Assembly (NCBI RefSeq): GCF_965229915.1
Contig: NZ_CBDDJZ010000001.1
Coordinates: 2,542,001 to 2,606,000 of the forward strand
Direction: 5' to 3'
Length of the DNA stretch: 64,000 bases
Source: Marinoscillum sp965229915
GTDB lineage: Bacteria > Bacteroidota > Bacteroidia > Cytophagales > Cyclobacteriaceae
A program made the translations under genes and the position numbers. Every line of letters begins with the position of its first letter. Within the stretch, counting starts at the first letter, position 1. The notes beneath the pieces were generated by a model. That model saw nothing but the letters and a program-made list of their open reading frames with translations, did not search any database and was not told the origin of the DNA. Of the stretch, positions 60,326-64,000 are shown piece by piece.

Positions 60326-61729
60326 ATGGAATTCCGTACCGAGCACGATACCATGGGGGAAGTCAAAGTACCCGCTGACAAATACTGGGGAGCGCAAACA
60401 GAACGCTCCAGAAACAACTTTAAAATAGGAGGTGCCAATATGCAGATGCCACTGGAAGTGGTTCATGCATTTGCCATCCTCAAAAAGTCAGCCGCACAGG
60501 CCAACCATGAGCTGGGTGTGTTGCCAGAAGAAAAAAAGAATCTTATCGCTCAGGTATGTGATGAAATCCTGGAAGGAAAACTAGATGATCAGTTTCCACT
60601 GGTCATCTGGCAGACTGGATCGGGCACTCAGTCCAACATGAACTGCAATGAAGTGGTGGCTAACCGGGCTCATGTGATCAACGGTGGATCACTGAGTGAT
60701 GAGAAAAAAGCTATTCATCCAAATGATGATGTGAATAAGAGCCAATCATCCAATGACACCTTCCCAACAGCCATGCACATTGCCTCTTACAAGCTGATCG
60801 TGGAAAACACTATCCCTAAAGTGAAAAAGCTTAGAGATACTTTGAAGTCCAAATCAGATCAATTCCAGGATGTGGTGAAAATTGGCCGTACGCACTTTAT
60901 GGATGCCACTCCCTTGAGCTTGGGACAGGAGTTTTCCGGTTATGTGTCCCAACTTGACCATGGACTGAAAGCATTGGAAAACACTTTTGCGCACCTGAGT
61001 GAACTAGCACTGGGTGGAACTGCTGTAGGAACTGGATTAAATACTCCACAGGGATATGATGTGCTGGTCGCTAAGAAAATTGCAGAAAATTCAGGACTGC
61101 CTTTCATTACCGCCGAGAATAAATTTGAAGCGCTGGCTGCTCATGATGCCATGGTGGAAACTCACGGAGCTTTGAAGCAATTAGCTGTGAGCTTAATGAA
61201 AATAGGCAATGACATCCGTATGCTGTGCTCCGGTCCTAGAAGTGGTATCGGCGAAATTGTCATTCCAGAAAACGAACCAGGATCCTCCATTATGCCTGGT
61301 AAAGTAAACCCAACGCAGTGTGAAGCCCTGACGATGGTTTGTGCACAAGTCGTTGGTAACGATGTAGCAGTATCCGCAGGAGGCATGTACGGACAGTTTG
61401 AGCTCAATGTATTTAAGCCTATGATGGTTTACAATGTGCTCACTTCTGCCAGACTGATTGGCGATGCATGTGAGTCATTCAATGATAACTGTGCCGTGGG
61501 AATTGAGCCAAATTATCCGGTCATCAAAGATAAACTGGAAAAATCCCTAATGCTTGTGACAGCTTTAAATACGCATATTGGATATGAAAATGCGGCTAAA
61601 ATTGCTAAAAAAGCGCATAAAGAAGGAACAACCTTAAGAGAAGCAGCTGTAGAGCTAGGCTTACTTACCAGCCAACAGTTTGACGAATGGGTACGTCCAG
61701 AAGATATGATTGGTAGTTTAAAAAAGTAA
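60326..61729 (+). CDS. fumC: Class II fumarate hydratase
   Basis: A 467-residue FumC of the aspartase/fumarase superfamily. The signature GSSIMPGKVNPTQCEAL is near residue 320, with SGSGTQSNMNCNEVVANRA, SQSSNDTFPTAMH and GRTHFMDATPLSLGQEFSGY as substrate-binding regions. It interconverts fumarate and malate in the citric acid cycle without an iron-sulfur cluster, which suits a neighbourhood devoted to iron shortage. Length normal. Confidence 0.96.
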   Translation: MEFRTEHDTMGEVKVPADKYWGAQTERSRNNFKIGGANMQMPLEVVHAFAILKKSAAQANHELGVLPEEKKNLIAQVCDEILEGKLDDQFPLVIWQTGSGTQSNMNCNEVVANRAHVINGGSLSDEKKAIHPNDDVNKSQSSNDTFPTAMHIASYKLIVENTIPKVKKLRDTLKSKSDQFQDVVKIGRTHFMDATPLSLGQEFSGYVSQLDHGLKALENTFAHLSELALGGTAVGTGLNTPQGYDVLVAKKIAENSGLPFITAENKFEALAAHDAMVETHGALKQLAVSLMKIGNDIRMLCSGPRSGIGEIVIPENEPGSSIMPGKVNPTQCEALTMVCAQVVGNDVAVSAGGMYGQFELNVFKPMMVYNVLTSARLIGDACESFNDNCAVGIEPNYPVIKDKLEKSLMLVTALNTHIGYENAAKIAKKAHKEGTTLREAAVELGLLTSQQFDEWVRPEDMIGSLKK

Positions 61730-61806
61730 ATTTTTGACTTTTTTTTAGTTATTTTAGTACTTTAGTGTTAGTTATGTAATTAATTATGAATCAACAGATT
61801 ATAAGT

Positions 61807-62418
61807 ATGAAAAGAATTGTCGCACTTTCAGTATTTGTTTTGTTCGTTGCAATGGGATACAATGCAAATGCGCAGTTGTCCAAACAAGAGAAAAAAGAGT
61901 GGAAAAAAAGAATCAAAGCTTTGGAACCAGAGCAATTCAAAACTCTTGTAGAGGAGAACAAATCTTTAAAAAGTCAAACAGCTAGTTTGAAAAACGAACT
62001 TGCTGGAGTAGATGATAAAATCGCCGATAAGGATGATCAGATTTCATCTTTGCAAAAGCAGGTATCTTCTCTAAGAGATGAGTTGGCAGAAGCAAACTCT
62101 AAACCTAAGCAACCTGCACAGCAGGCGGCAGACCAGGGAGGCATCAATGAGAATGTCGGCGTGGTATTCAAGGTGCAGATAGGAGCTTACAATGCAAAGG
62201 ATCTAAGCAAATATGGTAGCAAGGCTAAAAACTTCTCACAAGAAACTGAGAATGGTCTGAACAAGTTTACTGTAGGAGCATTCAGAGACTACTGGGAAGC
62301 TGATACGTTCAAGAAATACCTTCGGGAAATGGGCGTAAAAGATGCATTCATTGTTTCTTACAAAGATGGTCAGCGAGTAGACATCAAAGAAGTTTTGGAA
62401 GGTGTGACCAAATCATAA
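61807..62418 (+). CDS. Exported coiled-coil protein with SPOR-like C terminus
   Basis: A 203-residue protein from ATG 61807 (signal peptide MKRIVALSVFVLFVAMGYNA, end NAQ). A long helical coiled coil (about 40-105) is followed by a Pro/Gln linker and a C-terminal domain GVVFKVQIGAYNAKDLSKYG and FTVGAFRDYWEADTFKKYLR, which fits the SPOR/SPOR-like peptidoglycan-binding fold. Probably periplasmic or outer-membrane-associated. Ends before a strong terminator. Confidence 0.75.
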   Translation: MKRIVALSVFVLFVAMGYNANAQLSKQEKKEWKKRIKALEPEQFKTLVEENKSLKSQTASLKNELAGVDDKIADKDDQISSLQKQVSSLRDELAEANSKPKQPAQQAADQGGINENVGVVFKVQIGAYNAKDLSKYGSKAKNFSQETENGLNKFTVGAFRDYWEADTFKKYLREMGVKDAFIVSYKDGQRVDIKEVLEGVTKS

Positions 62419-62450
62419 CTTATAAATACCGAACAATATAAAAGCAACAA

Positions 62451-62479
62451 AAACCCTTCGGCATGCCGAAGGGTTTTTT
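62451..62479 (+). terminator. Rho-independent terminator
   Basis: AACCCTTCGGC and GCCGAAGGGTT form a strong stem followed by T6, ending the coiled-coil gene. Confidence 0.9.
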
Positions 62480-62512
62480 GTTTGTGTTAATTTTGTAGGC
62501 TCATTTAGCATT

Positions 62513-63304
62513 ATGACCCATTACAAGACCAAAGAAGAAATTGAAATCATGCGCGAAAGCGCTTTGATCGTGTCAAAAACACTCGGTCTCATGGCTGAGC
62601 ATATCAAGCCTGGAGTCACGCCACTGGAGTTGGATAAGATAGCGGAGGAGTTCATTAGGGATCAAGGTGCAGAACCGGGTTTTTTAGGTTTGTATGATTA
62701 TCCGAACACGATCATCACATCGGTAAACGAACAAGTAGTACATGGTCTGCCCACCAAAAGACCACTGCAGGAAGGTGATATAGTTGGTCTGGATTGCGGA
62801 GCACTAAAAAACGGATTCTATGGAGATCATGCCTACACTTTTGCTGTGGGAGAAGTGAGTGATGACATCAAGCAGTTGTTAAAAGTAACGAAAGAGAGTC
62901 TTTACAAAGGTATTGAGCAGACCGTGGCTGGTAACCGCATCGGAGACATTGGTTATGCGATCCAGACATACACTGAAAGCTTCGGCTATGGCGTAGTGCG
63001 CGAACTGGTTGGTCACGGATTGGGTAAGAAGATGCATGAGTCTCCTGAGGTACCCAACTATGGCAAAAGAGGACGTGGCGCTAAGTTAAAAGAAGGTCTG
63101 GTCATTGCGATTGAACCTATGATCAACATGGGAACTCGCAGAGTGGTGCAGCTATCAGATGGATGGACCATCGTGACGGCCGACCGAAAGCCATCGGCAC
63201 ACTTCGAGCACGATGTGGCCATCGTGGATGGTAAACCGGAGATTCTGTCCTCCTACCAGTTCATCGAAGAAGCCTTAGAAAAAGTAAATGGACTAGTGGT
63301 GTAG
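62513..63304 (+). CDS. map: Type I methionine aminopeptidase
   Basis: A 263-residue MetAP type I. Metal ligands are visible: Asp in VGLDCGALKNGFYGDHAYTF (two Asp), His in VGHGLGKKMHE, Glu in IAIEPMINMG and Glu in HFEHDVAIV. It removes the initiator Met from nascent proteins. The gene has a weak TAATTTTG element at 62488-62495 and is followed by a terminator. Confidence 0.95.
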   Translation: MTHYKTKEEIEIMRESALIVSKTLGLMAEHIKPGVTPLELDKIAEEFIRDQGAEPGFLGLYDYPNTIITSVNEQVVHGLPTKRPLQEGDIVGLDCGALKNGFYGDHAYTFAVGEVSDDIKQLLKVTKESLYKGIEQTVAGNRIGDIGYAIQTYTESFGYGVVRELVGHGLGKKMHESPEVPNYGKRGRGAKLKEGLVIAIEPMINMGTRRVVQLSDGWTIVTADRKPSAHFEHDVAIVDGKPEILSSYQFIEEALEKVNGLVV

Positions 63305-63330
63305 GACACCGAGTCTAGAACATTATAAAA

Positions 63331-63371
63331 GAGGCCGTCTCAAAAGCAATTTCAACGGCCTCTAGTTTTTT
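63331..63371 (+). terminator. Rho-independent terminator of map
   Basis: GAGGCCGT (63331-63338) pairs with ACGGCCTC (63355-63362), followed by TAGTTTTTT. Confidence 0.85.
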
Positions 63372-63436
63372 GTATAAGTGAGTTTCCCCAGATAGGTACC
63401 CGAATATGCTTCCCTGTTGGGACGAGCTTTTTTCAC

Positions 63437-64000
63437 TTAGAGCTCTCCATTTTCAGCCATTTTTTTCATTTTGTCATTGGCATAGATAGCAACTTCTACT
63501 CGCCGGTTTTGAGCCCTGCCTTCCGCCGTAGAATTGTCTGCTACTGGCTGTGATTCTCCATAGCCCATGGTGGTTAATCTGCTGGCTTTCACTTGCTGAG
63601 AAGTGAGATAAGTGGCCACGGTATTGGCTCGTTGCTCAGAAAGTGTTTGATTGTAAGCATCTGGGCCAGTGGCATCTGTATGACCCTCTATCAGAATATT
63701 CGTATTCTCATACTTATTGAGGGTTTCAGAGAGTTCGCTGAGGTTGCTCCTTGTCTCCGATTTCAAATCATATGAATCCAATGCGAAAAGTAATCCTGAG
63801 TCAAAAGTGATTTTAATCCCTTCACCGACTCGTTCCACATCAGCACCTTCCAGGTCTTGCCTAAGCTCTTCTGCCTGCTTGTCCATTTGCCTACCGATCA
63901 GTGCGCCTGCTGTACCGCCAACTGCGGCACCTATGATGGCCCCAACTGCTGTGTTGTCTTTGGAGTTTCCAATCACCGCACCAATAGCTCCTCCTGCGGC
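63437..64000 (-). CDS. OmpA-family protein, 5' end outside window
   Basis: The frame stays open to the end of the window, so the N terminus is missing. A glycine-rich YMGG/Gly-zipper stretch (AVGAIIGAAVGGTAGALIGR) is followed by an OmpA C-terminal peptidoglycan-binding domain: ILIEGHTDATGPDAYNQTLS, RANTVATYLTSQQV and AEGRAQNRRVEVAI. It anchors the outer membrane to peptidoglycan. Confidence 0.9.
   Translation of the reverse strand, partial: AAGGAIGAVIGNSKDNTAVGAIIGAAVGGTAGALIGRQMDKQAEELRQDLEGADVERVGEGIKITFDSGLLFALDSYDLKSETRSNLSELSETLNKYENTNILIEGHTDATGPDAYNQTLSEQRANTVATYLTSQQVKASRLTTMGYGESQPVADNSTAEGRAQNRRVEVAIYANDKMKKMAENGEL

Noticed and set aside
1..64000. CRISPR array or rRNA operon
   Set aside because: No regular short direct repeats with unique spacers and no rRNA-like sequence were seen anywhere in the window.

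Overview
The window looks like a chromosome segment of a marine or soil Bacteroidota, most likely Cytophagales. Reasons: several TonB-dependent receptors with an N-terminal carboxypeptidase-regulatory domain, lipoproteins with classical lipoboxes, type IX secretion (T9SS) C-terminal sorting domains, a TPR/LuxR-like membrane regulator, a propeller-type histidine kinase with a LytTR partner, and promoters of the TTG-N(about 19)-TAnnTTTG type. No rRNA, tRNA or CRISPR array was found.

Region 1 (1-15.8 kb) is accessory and looks AT-rich by eye. It ends on the right with a tyrosine integrase (14320-15555, minus strand) and a pair of imperfect direct repeats (15677-15810). It carries an Xis-like HTH protein, a winged-helix protein, a Replic_Relax-like protein, a TraD/TraG-like coupling ATPase, an M48 protease, a PD-(D/E)XK-like protein, a RadC-like JAB protein, and a large nested inverted repeat (9999-10111) that could be an oriT or origin. 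It is probably an integrative element whose left end lies outside the window. A small plus-strand cargo block (1854-5815) encodes an S74/T9SS surface protein, a lipoprotein, an M43-like protease and a metallophosphoesterase.

Region 2 (15.9-22.8 kb) is a phytate-phosphorus module: TPR-HTH regulator, TonB receptor, beta-propeller phytase and purple-acid-type phosphatase. Region 3 (22.9-35.2 kb) has a 2373-residue T9SS adhesin with a nearly perfect 959-bp internal duplication, divergent from a two-component pair; a LytTR-style direct repeat lies between them.

Region 4 (35.3-42.5 kb) has two small ORFs and mutS. About 1.9 kb downstream of mutS lies a second, diverged copy of the mutS 3' end. Between the two ends sit a twice-frameshifted C10 (streptopain-like) protease and a lipoprotein. 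A TrmH-like RNA methyltransferase and two tandem paralogous secreted proteins follow.

Region 5 (42.5-60.2 kb) is a large iron locus, all on the minus strand: DUF4856/imelysin/HTTM/TonB receptor; TonB receptor/DUF4374/DUF4198/DUF3325-like/DUF3649-like/PepSY; ferritin; small Cys-rich proteins; FeoA, FeoB and a FeoB-associated peptide; and a NarL-type regulator without a kinase. Five promoters here share an unusual architecture: a GCGATTG -33 box exactly 23 bp from a YTTTG -7 box, four of them with an upstream inverted repeat TCACTACTWCTAGTGA. Four promoters, including that of the NarL-type gene, have a TTTAGAATNATTCTAAA palindrome at the predicted transcription start. I infer a feed-forward iron regulon (metal-dependent repressor plus NarL-type activator); this is the best candidate for an undescribed system in the window. 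Region 6 (60.3-64 kb) is housekeeping: fumarase, a coiled-coil SPOR-like protein, methionine aminopeptidase and a partial OmpA-family protein.
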